Positions 47,441 through 55,911 of a stretch of DNA of 64,000 nt are shown piece by piece. The notes below the pieces were generated by a model. That model was not told where the DNA came from and made no database searches. It worked only from the letters and a program-made list of their open reading frames with translations. Within the stretch, counting starts at the first letter, position 1. Each line of letters starts with the position of its first letter. Both the position numbers and the translations under genes were made by a program. The stretch comes from Massilia sp. YIM B02443. GTDB taxonomy: Bacteria; Pseudomonadota; Gammaproteobacteria; Burkholderiales; Burkholderiaceae_D. The stretch lies in contig NZ_JASNRA010000011.1 in NCBI RefSeq assembly GCF_030411955.1, forward strand, positions 62,001 through 126,000, in the 5' to 3' direction.

Positions 47441-48679
47441 TCAGTCGTCGGCCAGCTGCATGAAGCGCAGCGGGTCGACGTTCCAGGCCTCCGGCGCGAC
47501 GTGGCGCAGGATGCGGTCGCCGCCGCCGAAGCCGAGCCCCTTGGACAGGTCGACCGTCTCGGGCCGGATGTAGGCCCGGGTGCGGGTGTGGAAGAACACG
47601 TTGACCTTGGGCGTGAGCAGGTTGGCCGGATGGGCTTCGATCACCACGCCCAGCCGGCCCGACTCCAGCAGCACCAGCGTGCCCACCGGGTAGATGCCGA
47701 CGCAGCGCATGAATTCCTGCACCAGGACCGGATCGAAATGGGCCTTGCTCCATTCGTAGAGTTTGCGCATCGCCTCGGCCGGCGCGATGCCCTTGTGGTA
47801 GCAGCGGTCCGAGGTGATGGCGTCGTAGACGTCGACGATCGCCGCCATCTGCGCCAGCTCGCCGATCGCTTCCCCGGCCTGGCGGTCGGGATAGCCGCTG
47901 CCGTCGCGCCGCTCGTGGTGGTGCAGCGTGATGTCGAGCGGGATGGGACCGATGCCGGGCGCGCGCAGCAGCAGCTCGTGGCCGTCGCGCGGATGGCGCT
48001 TGACGATCTCGAACTCGGCATCCGTCAGGCGTCCCGGCTTGTTCAGGATCGCGTCCGGCACCAGCGCCTTGCCGGTGTCGTGCAGCAGGCCGCCGATGCC
48101 GGCCTGGTGGATCAGCGCCTCGTCCATGCCGCGCGAGCGGCAGAACGCCACCAGCAGCGCGCACACGCTGACCGAGTGCTGGAAGGTGTAGTCGTCCTTG
48201 TTCTTGATCTGCAGCAGGCCGAGCAAGGCGCCGCTGTTGCGCAGGATCGATTCGGTGATGTTCTCCACCACCGGCGCCACCTCGTCCAGTTCGACCGCCT
48301 TGCCCAGGCGCGCATCCTGCATCACGCTGCGCACCACCTCGACCGCGCGCCGGCGCACGCTGGCGGCGCGCTCGAGCTCGACACCCAGCGGCGTGCGCAC
48401 GGACGCGCCGGCGCGTCGACGCGCGTCGGCCGCCAGCGCCACCACCTCGGCTTCGGTCTGCGCCGCCGCCTCCGACACGGTCGGCGCCTCGTCCAGGTCG
48501 AGGCCACGGCCGCAGTCGATCACCACGCCGCGGATGCGCGCCGCCGTGATTTTCCGGATCTCGTCTTCGCTGGTGAGCAGGAAGCGGTTGCGCACGAACG
48601 GATGCTCCATCCAGCCGCAATCGAGATCGTGGATGAACATGCCAACCTTGAGCTGCGAAGAATCCAGTTTTTTCAGCAT
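47441..48679 (-). CDS. HD-GYP c-di-GMP phosphodiesterase
   Basis: This 412-residue protein has an N-terminal DUF3391-type region (about 1-130; LDSSQLKVGMFIHDLDCGWMEHPF) and an HD-GYP domain (about 150-330). Metal and catalytic motifs are HDTGKALVPD, VKRHPRDG and LHHHERRDGSGYP, with GYP intact. It should degrade c-di-GMP. The start at 48679 was chosen because the frame further upstream is not family-like. It converges on the GGDEF gene with 13 bp between stops. Confidence 0.93.
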   Translation of the reverse strand: MLKKLDSSQLKVGMFIHDLDCGWMEHPFVRNRFLLTSEDEIRKITAARIRGVVIDCGRGLDLDEAPTVSEAAAQTEAEVVALAADARRRAGASVRTPLGVELERAASVRRRAVEVVRSVMQDARLGKAVELDEVAPVVENITESILRNSGALLGLLQIKNKDDYTFQHSVSVCALLVAFCRSRGMDEALIHQAGIGGLLHDTGKALVPDAILNKPGRLTDAEFEIVKRHPRDGHELLLRAPGIGPIPLDITLHHHERRDGSGYPDRQAGEAIGELAQMAAIVDVYDAITSDRCYHKGIAPAEAMRKLYEWSKAHFDPVLVQEFMRCVGIYPVGTLVLLESGRLGVVIEAHPANLLTPKVNVFFHTRTRAYIRPETVDLSKGLGFGGGDRILRHVAPEAWNVDPLRFMQLADD

Positions 48680-48841
48680 CGTGTTCGTCTCTTGTCGATG
48701 GCGCCGCAGGACGCCTTTATGCACGCGGTATAAGCGCCACATTACCTGATATAACTAAATGTTGCCACCAAGATAGAACTGCATTTCTGGCAAGGCCGGG
48801 CTGGCTTGTTGCGGCGAACATCCGGATGCGCGACCCGTGCT

Positions 48842-48861
48842 TGACGTTAACGTTAACGTCA
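48842..48861. promoter_or_regulatory. Perfect 20-bp palindromic operator upstream of icmF
   Basis: TGACGTTAACGTTAACGTCA is fully self-complementary. It starts inside a TTGACG hexamer (48841-48846), followed at 15 bp by TATACC (48862-48867), and lies 46 bp before the icmF start. It resembles operators of MerR- or TetR-type regulators of branched-chain and fatty-acid catabolism, but no such gene is in the window. Confidence 0.7.
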
Positions 48862-48907
48862 TATACCGTACCAGCATCCTCGTCCTCTCCGAATCCAGGG
48901 ACCTTCC

Positions 48908-51900
48908 ATGAACGACATCACGTCCGCCGCCCGGCTCGAGCTTCCCGAGCAGCCCGCCCTCGCCAACAAGGTCCGCTTCGTCACCGCCGCCTCGCTGTTC
49001 GACGGCCACGACGCCTCGATCAACATCATGCGCCGCATCCTGCAGTCTAACGGCGCCGAGGTGATCCACCTGGGCCACAACCGCTCGGTCGACGAGGTGG
49101 TCACTGCGGCGCTGGCGGAGGATGCGCAGGGCATCGCGATTTCCAGCTACCAGGGCGGGCACGTCGAATACTTCAAGTACATGATCGACCTGCTGCGCCA
49201 GCGCGGCGGAGCACACATCAAGGTGTTCGGCGGCGGCGGCGGCGTGATCGTGCCGCACGAGATCGAGGAACTGCATGCCTACGGCGTGACGCGCATCTTC
49301 AGCCCCGAGGATGGCCAGCGCATGGGCCTGGTGGGCATGATCCGCTCGATGCTGGAAGCCTGCGACGTCGACCTGTCCGGCTACGCCCCAGCCTCGCTGG
49401 CGCCGCTGCGCGAAGGCGACATGGCTGCGCGCCACCGCCCGCTGGCGCAGCTGATCACGGCCCTGGAAAGCGGCAAGGCCGCCCCGGCCTTGCGCAAGGA
49501 GATCGTCGACTTGGCCGACCGGCTGGCGGCGCCGACCCTGGGCATCACCGGCACCGGCGGCGCCGGCAAGTCTTCGCTCACCGATGAACTGATCCGCCGC
49601 ATCCGCCTCGACCAGGACGACCGCCTGAACATCGCCGTGATCTCGATCGACCCGTCGCGCCGCAAGTCGGGCGGCGCCCTGCTGGGCGACCGCATCCGCA
49701 TGAACGCGATCAATCCGTGGAACGGCAACGCGCGCGTGTTCATGCGTTCGCTGGCCACGCGCGACGCCGGCTCCGAGATCTCGCAGGCGCTCCCTGGCGT
49801 GATCGCCGCCTGCAAGGTGGCCGGCTTCGACCTGATCATCGTCGAGACTTCCGGCATCGGCCAGGGCGACGCCGCCATCGTGCCGCACGTCGACACCTCG
49901 ATGTACGTGATGACGCCGGAGTTCGGGGCCGCTTCCCAGCTCGAGAAGATCGACATGCTCGATTTCGCCGACTTCATCGCCATCAACAAGTTCGACCGCA
50001 AGGGCGCCCAGGACGCGCTGCGCGACGTCGCCAAGCAATACCAGCGCAACCGCGAGCTGTGGAGCCAGTCGCCCGACCAGATGCCGGTGTACGGCACCCA
50101 GGCCTCGCGCTTCAACGACGACGGCGTCACCGCCCTGTACCACGGTCTGCTGCCCAAGCTGGCCGAACTCGGACTCAAGATCCTGCCGGGCAGCCTGCAG
50201 GCCCCTGGCCAGAAGTACTCGAGCGGCAAGAACGTGATCGTGCCACCTAGCAGGGCGCGCTACCTGGCCGAAATCGCCGACACGGTGCGCGGCTACCACC
50301 GCAACGTGGGCAAGCAGGTGACGTTGGCACGCGAGCGCCAGCAGCTGAGCGAAGCGAAGCGCATGCTGGCCGCGGCCGGGCGCGAGGTCTCGTTCGACGA
50401 CCTGATCGCCGGGCGCGACAACGCCATGAGCGGCGAAGCGAAGGAACTGGTCGCGTCCTGGGCCCAGCTGCAGCAGACGTATGCGGGCGACGAGCACGTG
50501 GTGAAAATCCGCGACAAGGAAATCCGCACCCGCCTGGTCCACACCACGCTGTCGGGCAACCCGATCCGCAAGGTGGCGCTGCCGCGCTTCGAAGACCATG
50601 GCGAGATCCTGCGCTTCCTGATGCTGGAAAACGTGCCCGGCGCCTTCCCCTACACCGCCGGCGTGTTCCCGTTCAAGCGCGAAGGCGAAGACCCGACCCG
50701 CATGTTCGCCGGCGAAGGCGACGCCTTCCGCACCAACCGTCGCTTCAAACTGGTGTCGACCGGGATGGACGCGAAACGCCTGTCCACCGCCTTCGATTCG
50801 GTGACGCTGTACGGCGCCGACCCGGCGCTGCGTCCCGACATCTACGGCAAGGTCGGCAACTCGGGCGTGTCGATCGCGACCCTGGACGACATGAAGGTGC
50901 TGTACGACGGTTTTGACTTGTGCAGTCCGTCGACCTCGGTGTCGATGACGATCAACGGCCCGGCGCCGACCATCCTGGCGATGTTCATGAACACCGCCAT
51001 CGACCAGCAGATCGACAAGTTTGCGCAGGAGCAGGGCCGCGCCCCGAACGACGAAGAAGTGGCGAAGATCCGCGCCTGGGTGCTCACCGCCGTGCGCGGC
51101 ACCGTGCAGGCCGACATCCTGAAGGAAGACCAGGGCCAGAACACCTGCATCTTCTCGACCGAGTTCTCGCTGAAGGTGATGGGCGACATTCAAGAGTACT
51201 TCGTCAGGCACGGCGTGCGCAATTTTTACTCGGTGTCGATCTCGGGCTACCACATCGCCGAAGCGGGCGCGAATCCGATTTCGCAGCTCGCCTTCACGTT
51301 GTCGAACGGCTTCACGTTCGTGGAAGCCTACCTGGCGCGCGGCATGCACATCGACGACTTCGCGCCCAACCTGTCGTTCTTCTTCTCGAACGGCATGGAC
51401 CCGGAATACACGGTGCTGGGCCGCGTGGCGCGCCGCATCTGGGCGGTGGCGATGCGCGACAAGTACGGCGCCAACGACCGTTCGCAAAAGCTGAAGTACC
51501 ACATCCAGACCTCGGGCCGCTCGCTGCACGCGCAGGAGATCGACTTCAACGACATCCGCACCACGCTGCAGGCGCTGATCGCGATCTACGACAACTGCAA
51601 TTCGCTGCACACCAACGCCTACGACGAGGCGATCACGACCCCGACCGACGAATCGGTGCGCCGCGCGCTGGCCATCCAGCTGATCATCAACCGCGAATGG
51701 GGCCTGGCCAGGAACGAGAACCCGAACCAGGGCGCGTTCATCATGGACGAGCTGACCGACCTGGTCGAAGAGCAGGTACTGCAGGAATTCGAGCGCATCG
51801 CCGAGCGCGGCGGCGTGCTGGGCGCGATGGAGACCGGCTACCAGCGCGGCAAGATCCAGGAAGAGTCGATGCTGTACGAGCACAAGAAGCACGACGGCTC

Positions 51901-52195
51901 GCTGCCCATCATCGGCGTCAACACCTTCCGCAACCCGAAGGGAGCGAACGCCCCGGCGACGATCGAACTGGCGCGCTCGACCGACGAAGAAAAACAATCG
52001 CAGCTGCAGCGCCTGGACGCCTTCCACGCGCGCCATGCCGATGCAGCCCCGGCCGCGCTGGCGGCGCTGCGCCAGGCCGCGATCGACAACGACAACGTGT
52101 TCGCGCGTCTGATGGACGCGGTGCGGGTATGCTCGCTGGGTCAGATCACGACCGCGCTGTTCGAGGTGGGAGGGCAGTACCGGCGCAATATGTAA
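48908..52195 (+). CDS. icmF: Fused isobutyryl-CoA mutase with built-in G-protein chaperone
   Basis: This 1095-residue protein has three parts in the IcmF order. The N-terminal cobalamin-binding domain (about 20-155) carries DGHDAS at 32-37, the His34 lower-ligand motif. The MeaB-like GTPase (about 195-430) has P-loop GTGGAGKSS at 215-223. The C-terminal acyl-CoA mutase barrel (about 540-1095) includes [25 protein letters not shown]. It uses B12 to interconvert isobutyryl-CoA and butyryl-CoA (some members act on isovaleryl-CoA), linking branched-chain and straight-chain acyl pools. The GTPase domain protects and loads the cofactor. It is monocistronic behind a 20-bp palindrome. Confidence 0.95.
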   Translation: MNDITSAARLELPEQPALANKVRFVTAASLFDGHDASINIMRRILQSNGAEVIHLGHNRSVDEVVTAALAEDAQGIAISSYQGGHVEYFKYMIDLLRQRGGAHIKVFGGGGGVIVPHEIEELHAYGVTRIFSPEDGQRMGLVGMIRSMLEACDVDLSGYAPASLAPLREGDMAARHRPLAQLITALESGKAAPALRKEIVDLADRLAAPTLGITGTGGAGKSSLTDELIRRIRLDQDDRLNIAVISIDPSRRKSGGALLGDRIRMNAINPWNGNARVFMRSLATRDAGSEISQALPGVIAACKVAGFDLIIVETSGIGQGDAAIVPHVDTSMYVMTPEFGAASQLEKIDMLDFADFIAINKFDRKGAQDALRDVAKQYQRNRELWSQSPDQMPVYGTQASRFNDDGVTALYHGLLPKLAELGLKILPGSLQAPGQKYSSGKNVIVPPSRARYLAEIADTVRGYHRNVGKQVTLARERQQLSEAKRMLAAAGREVSFDDLIAGRDNAMSGEAKELVASWAQLQQTYAGDEHVVKIRDKEIRTRLVHTTLSGNPIRKVALPRFEDHGEILRFLMLENVPGAFPYTAGVFPFKREGEDPTRMFAGEGDAFRTNRRFKLVSTGMDAKRLSTAFDSVTLYGADPALRPDIYGKVGNSGVSIATLDDMKVLYDGFDLCSPSTSVSMTINGPAPTILAMFMNTAIDQQIDKFAQEQGRAPNDEEVAKIRAWVLTAVRGTVQADILKEDQGQNTCIFSTEFSLKVMGDIQEYFVRHGVRNFYSVSISGYHIAEAGANPISQLAFTLSNGFTFVEAYLARGMHIDDFAPNLSFFFSNGMDPEYTVLGRVARRIWAVAMRDKYGANDRSQKLKYHIQTSGRSLHAQEIDFNDIRTTLQALIAIYDNCNSLHTNAYDEAITTPTDESVRRALAIQLIINREWGLARNENPNQGAFIMDELTDLVEEQVLQEFERIAERGGVLGAMETGYQRGKIQEESMLYEHKKHDGSLPIIGVNTFRNPKGANAPATIELARSTDEEKQSQLQRLDAFHARHADAAPAALAALRQAAIDNDNVFARLMDAVRVCSLGQITTALFEVGGQYRRNM

Positions 52196-52362
52196 GGGAT
52201 GTACGACAGCGGCATGACGGCAGGCATCCGGCGCGTGCGCAGTGTCCGGATGCCACGCCAATGTGGTATCAGCATGACAACACGCTTGCCATTTCCATAA
52301 GAACGCACCCCTGACTTTGACGCGTGGTAACATCGCGTCAATTTCTTAATCTTTTGGCAGTC

Positions 52363-53394
52363 ATGCGTACCCGCGTCTGCATCACCATCGACACCGAATT
52401 CACGATCGGCGGCGCGTTCGCGGACGCCGCACGCCATCCGGTTGCCGAACAAAACGTGTATTGCAACGTCCAGGACCGCTCGGAAGGCCTGGGCTTCATG
52501 CTCGACACCTTTCAGCGCCACGACGTGCAGGCGACCTTCTTCGTCGAGACCGTCCAGCGCAACTACTTCAAGCACGATCCGATGCGCCCGATCGCGCAGC
52601 GCATCGCCGACGCCGGCCACGAAGTCGAGCTGCACACCCATCCCTGCTGGAACGTGTTCCGCCACGACGACTGGCGCGAGCGCGCACGCACCGCCAAGCG
52701 CATGGACGACTTCAAGGACCGCCCGCTGGAAGAGTCGGTGGAACTGATCGGGCAAGGCATCGCCACCTTCGCCGAATGGGGCCTGCACAAGCCGAAGGCT
52801 TTCCGCAGCGGCAACCTGCAGCACGACGCCACCCTGTACAAGGCGCTGGCCCAGGTCGGCATCCCCTACAGCTCGAACATCGGCGCCGCCATCTTCGACA
52901 GCGGCGACCCCGACTACCGCCTGTACAGCGGCCACCACGAACGCCATGGCGTGGTCGAATGCCCGGTGCTGTCGTTCTCGGACTGGTCGCTGGGCAGCAG
53001 GAAGCACATGAAGTCGCTGACCATCGCCGGCACCAGCTTCGGCGAAACGCGCACGCTGCTGGAAAAGGCGCGTGCGGCAGGCATCCCGACGGTGGTGATC
53101 CTGACCCACCCGTTCGAATACATCCACTGGGGCGACTACGCGCTGACCCGCACCCGCGCCCACCACGTGACGCAGCAGCGCCTGCGCCGCCTGTGCGCCT
53201 GGCTGCAGCAGAACGACGACCGCTTCGAGGCCTGCGGCCTGGTACACGCGCTCGATGCCGACGCCACCACTTCCGACCGCAACATCCTGCTCGACGTCTC
53301 GCTGCTGCAAAGCGTGCCGCGCATGGCCGAGCAGGTCATCTACGACAAGTACGGGCGCTGGGCCCTGAGCCGGCAACCCGCCAGGGCATCATGA
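52363..53394 (+). CDS. Polysaccharide deacetylase family protein
   Basis: This 343-residue protein has a CE4-like fold. Its start MRTRVCITIDTEFTIGG holds the Asp motif, and GHEVELHTHPCWN (about 87-99) holds the histidine motif. No signal peptide is seen, so it may be cytosolic and act on a precursor glycan or other N-acetyl compound. ATG at 52363 is preferred to a GTG at 52324 because the family begins here. The stop overlaps the phosphatase ATG (ATGA), so a three-gene operon with phosphatase and ATP-grasp is likely. Confidence 0.8.
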   Translation: MRTRVCITIDTEFTIGGAFADAARHPVAEQNVYCNVQDRSEGLGFMLDTFQRHDVQATFFVETVQRNYFKHDPMRPIAQRIADAGHEVELHTHPCWNVFRHDDWRERARTAKRMDDFKDRPLEESVELIGQGIATFAEWGLHKPKAFRSGNLQHDATLYKALAQVGIPYSSNIGAAIFDSGDPDYRLYSGHHERHGVVECPVLSFSDWSLGSRKHMKSLTIAGTSFGETRTLLEKARAAGIPTVVILTHPFEYIHWGDYALTRTRAHHVTQQRLRRLCAWLQQNDDRFEACGLVHALDADATTSDRNILLDVSLLQSVPRMAEQVIYDKYGRWALSRQPARAS

Positions 53395-54035
53395 AGACTT
53401 TCATCCGACATCGCTTCGGCACCTTCCGCGGCCTGGTACGCACCATGCTCGGCTACGCCGAACTGGCCAGCGGCCGCCTGTCCCCGTTCAAGCTGCGCGA
53501 CCCGGCCGCGGTGCGGCGCGTGGTGTTCGTCTGCCACGGCAATATCTGCCGCAGCGCCTACGCCCACATGATCGCCAACCGGCTCGGCATGCACGTGGCC
53601 TCGCTCGGGCTGTCGACCAGGACCGGCAACGCCTCGCCCAAGCCGGCGCTGGCCGCGGCCACGCGCCTGGGCGTGGACATGAGCGCGCACCGCGCCTGCG
53701 CGCTCGAGGATTTCGCCATCCAGCCGGGCGACCTGTTCCTGGTGATGGAAGTGCGCCAGGCGCACAAGCTGCGCCGCCTGCTGGGCAGCCGCCGCGACGT
53801 GCACGTCAGCCTGCTCGGCCTGTGGGGCCGGCCGCCGATGCCGCACCTGCACGACCCGTACACGCTGTGCGCCCCGTATTTCGAGACCTGCTTCAAGCGC
53901 GTCGAACTGGCGGTGGAGCGGCTGGCGCAGGCGCTGCCGCACGTGCGCGCCCCTGAGGGGCAAGGGCAAGGCCAGGGCGCAAGCGCGGCGGGCGCGGATG
54001 CCATGCCCGCCGCCGCCATGGCGCCGCAGGGTTGA
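53391..54035 (+). CDS. Low-molecular-weight protein-tyrosine phosphatase-like protein
   Basis: This 214-residue protein has the CX5R phosphatase loop VCHGNICRS (Cys48, Arg54) and the distal Asp motif HLHDPY, so the catalytic set is complete. It is longer than usual LMW-PTPs (about 150) because of a 42-residue N-terminal basic extension and a Gln/Ala-rich C-terminal tail (about 185-214). Such phosphatases often act on the tyrosine kinases that control exopolysaccharide export. It overlaps the deacetylase gene and lies 4 bp before the ATP-grasp gene. Confidence 0.85.
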   Translation: MKTFIRHRFGTFRGLVRTMLGYAELASGRLSPFKLRDPAAVRRVVFVCHGNICRSAYAHMIANRLGMHVASLGLSTRTGNASPKPALAAATRLGVDMSAHRACALEDFAIQPGDLFLVMEVRQAHKLRRLLGSRRDVHVSLLGLWGRPPMPHLHDPYTLCAPYFETCFKRVELAVERLAQALPHVRAPEGQGQGQGASAAGADAMPAAAMAPQG

Positions 54036-54039
54036 GCTC

Positions 54040-55314
54040 ATGAGCGCAGCCGCTGAACGCATCCTGCCCGCCGTGGTGGTGGGCGTCGACACCCCGATCG
54101 GCCTGACCGTGGTGCGCGACCTGGGCCAGGCCGGGGTGCCGGTGGTCGGCATCGGCCGCAGCGCGACTGCGCTTGGCCTGAGCTCGCGCTTCGTCACGCG
54201 CCCTCTGGTGCGCGCGCGCGACGCCGAGGCTTTCATCGAGCAGCTGGTACAGCTCGGCGCCGAGCTGGGCCCGGCCTGCCTGTTCGCGGTGTCCGAAAGC
54301 GACATCACCCTGCTCAACCGCCACCGCGAACGCCTGGCCGGCTTCACCATCATGTTCGCCGACCAGGCGCGCATGGATTCGGTGCTGAACAAGGACCAGA
54401 CCTACGCCGCCGCCGCCCGCGTCGGCATCCGCACCCCGCGCACCGGGCAGCCGGCCTCGCTGGCCGAAGTGCGCCAACTGGGCGCCGAACTGCGCTTCCC
54501 GGTGGTGCTGAAATGGGCCAATCCGCACGAGGTGGCGGCGCGCCTGGGCGCGGCCGGGCTGGCGCTGGACAAGACCCATTACTGCCACTCGGCCCGGGAA
54601 TTGCTGGATTACCTGGCCCCCTACGAGCGCGCCGGCGTGTATCCGCTGGTGCAGGAATACTGCGCCGGCTATGGCCTGGGCCAGTTCGTGCTGATGAAGG
54701 ATGGCCAGCCGCAGTACACCTTCCAGCACCGCCGCGTGCACGAGTGGCCGCCGGAAGGCGGCTTCTCGAGCATGTGCGAGTCGCTGCCACCAGGCGCCCA
54801 CGCCGAACAGATGGCGAAGTCGGTGGCGCTGCTGCGCGAACTGCGCTGGGAAGGCATCGCGATGGTCGAGTACCGCCACGATCCGGCCACCGGCGAATCG
54901 GCGCTGATGGAGGTGAACGGCCGCTTCTGGGGCAGCCTGCCGCTGGCCTGGCATGCCGGCGCGCGCTTCCCGAGCATGATGCACACGCTGTGGGGACGGC
55001 GCCAGCCGATCACGGCCCCGGCCTACCGTAGCGGCGTGCGCTGCCGCTACATGCTGCCCGAGACCAAGCGCCTGCTGCGCATCCTGTTCGCGCAACACAA
55101 AATCGCCGACAAAAACCTGCGCTTCCGGCGCCTGCCCGAGCTGCTCGGCTACCTGGGCGGCTTCGTGCGTCCGCGCAGCCGCTACTATGTGTTTTCGCTG
55201 CTGGACGCCCGCCCCTTCTTTAGCGACGTCGGCCAGATGCTGAAGAAGGCCGCCGGCGCCGTCGGCGCGCGCCTGCCGCTGGCGCGCCGCGGCGCCCCGG
55301 CCTCGACCAAATAA
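54040..55314 (+). CDS. ATP-grasp ligase of unknown substrate
   Basis: This 424-residue protein has a Rossmann-like N-terminal domain (about 8-110; VVVGVDTPIGLTVVRDLGQAGVPVVGIGRS) and an ATP-grasp domain (about 115-310). LRFPVVLKWANP holds the ATP lysine, and YRHDPATGESALMEVNGRFWGSLPLA holds the metal-binding Glu and Asn. ATP-grasp enzymes join a carboxylate to an amine or other nucleophile. Its C-terminal region (about 330-424) is unassigned. It is the third gene of the deacetylase-phosphatase-ligase operon. A role in decorating a surface polymer is inferred only from neighbours. Confidence 0.82.
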   Translation: MSAAAERILPAVVVGVDTPIGLTVVRDLGQAGVPVVGIGRSATALGLSSRFVTRPLVRARDAEAFIEQLVQLGAELGPACLFAVSESDITLLNRHRERLAGFTIMFADQARMDSVLNKDQTYAAAARVGIRTPRTGQPASLAEVRQLGAELRFPVVLKWANPHEVAARLGAAGLALDKTHYCHSARELLDYLAPYERAGVYPLVQEYCAGYGLGQFVLMKDGQPQYTFQHRRVHEWPPEGGFSSMCESLPPGAHAEQMAKSVALLRELRWEGIAMVEYRHDPATGESALMEVNGRFWGSLPLAWHAGARFPSMMHTLWGRRQPITAPAYRSGVRCRYMLPETKRLLRILFAQHKIADKNLRFRRLPELLGYLGGFVRPRSRYYVFSLLDARPFFSDVGQMLKKAAGAVGARLPLARRGAPASTK

Positions 55315-55396
55315 GTCACCTGGACTGTGCCGGCACGTGGCCGCCGGCCGCCGCCCTGCCGTAGAATGGAGCGGTCGCGTTCATTCGAGGGTCCCC

Positions 55397-55708
55397 ATGC
55401 CGATCCAGCCGGAACAACTCGCCGCCCTGATGGCCGAAGTCGAGCAGGAAGATCCGATCGACTTCGCCGACCTGCCCTTTCCCGAACACGAACTGCGCCT
55501 GCTGGTGGCCGGCCACCTGTGCGAGATGGCGGCGTCGATGGAGAACTTCAGCGCCGAAGACCGCCTCATGACGCTGCTGGCGGTGTCGGCCAAGCTGGTG
55601 CTGGAAAACCTGGTGCTGCACGTGCAGCTGCTGCGCCGTCATGGCTTGCCGGTGGGCGACAACGTCGAAGCCCTGCTCAGCCGCTTGCGCAAACCCGACG
55701 GCGGCTGA
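55397..55708 (+). CDS. Small acidic helical protein of unknown function
   Basis: This 103-residue protein is predicted mostly helical, with an acidic start (AEVEQEDPIDFADLPFPEHELR) and two amphipathic helices (about 30-90). No membrane segment or known motif is seen. The start at 55397 was chosen over 55337 because codon use is gene-like from here. It follows the ATP-grasp gene by 82 bp on the same strand and may or may not be in that operon. Confidence 0.55.
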   Translation: MPIQPEQLAALMAEVEQEDPIDFADLPFPEHELRLLVAGHLCEMAASMENFSAEDRLMTLLAVSAKLVLENLVLHVQLLRRHGLPVGDNVEALLSRLRKPDGG

Positions 55709-55911
55709 AGGCCGAAACAAGGGCTTGATGCACGGTCACGGCCGCTGGCAAACGTTAATTTTGCCACCCGGAAATGACCTTTTCATGTAACGCATCGCAT
55801 TTGCAACACTTGTTCCGTTTTGTGCGGTTCTACATGAATTCCTTCGGGTATTATTGTTGTCGAGGAAACTCGTCCACTTTCCGGACGACATCCAGACCAA
55901 CCGAGGAAGCC

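Noticed and set aside
48680..48907. A cobalamin riboswitch before the B12-dependent icmF gene
   Set aside because: The gap is short and lacks the B12-box sequence; the palindrome points to protein-mediated control instead.
48755..52333. An open minus-strand frame of about 1190 codons opposite icmF
   Set aside because: It mirrors the GC-rich third positions of icmF; its protein is His/Arg/Val low-complexity without motifs, while icmF shows full domain structure.
55681..55790. A sigma-54 promoter before prsT (TGGCAAACG...TTGCC)
   Set aside because: The GG to GC distance is 14 instead of 10 bases, so it does not fit.
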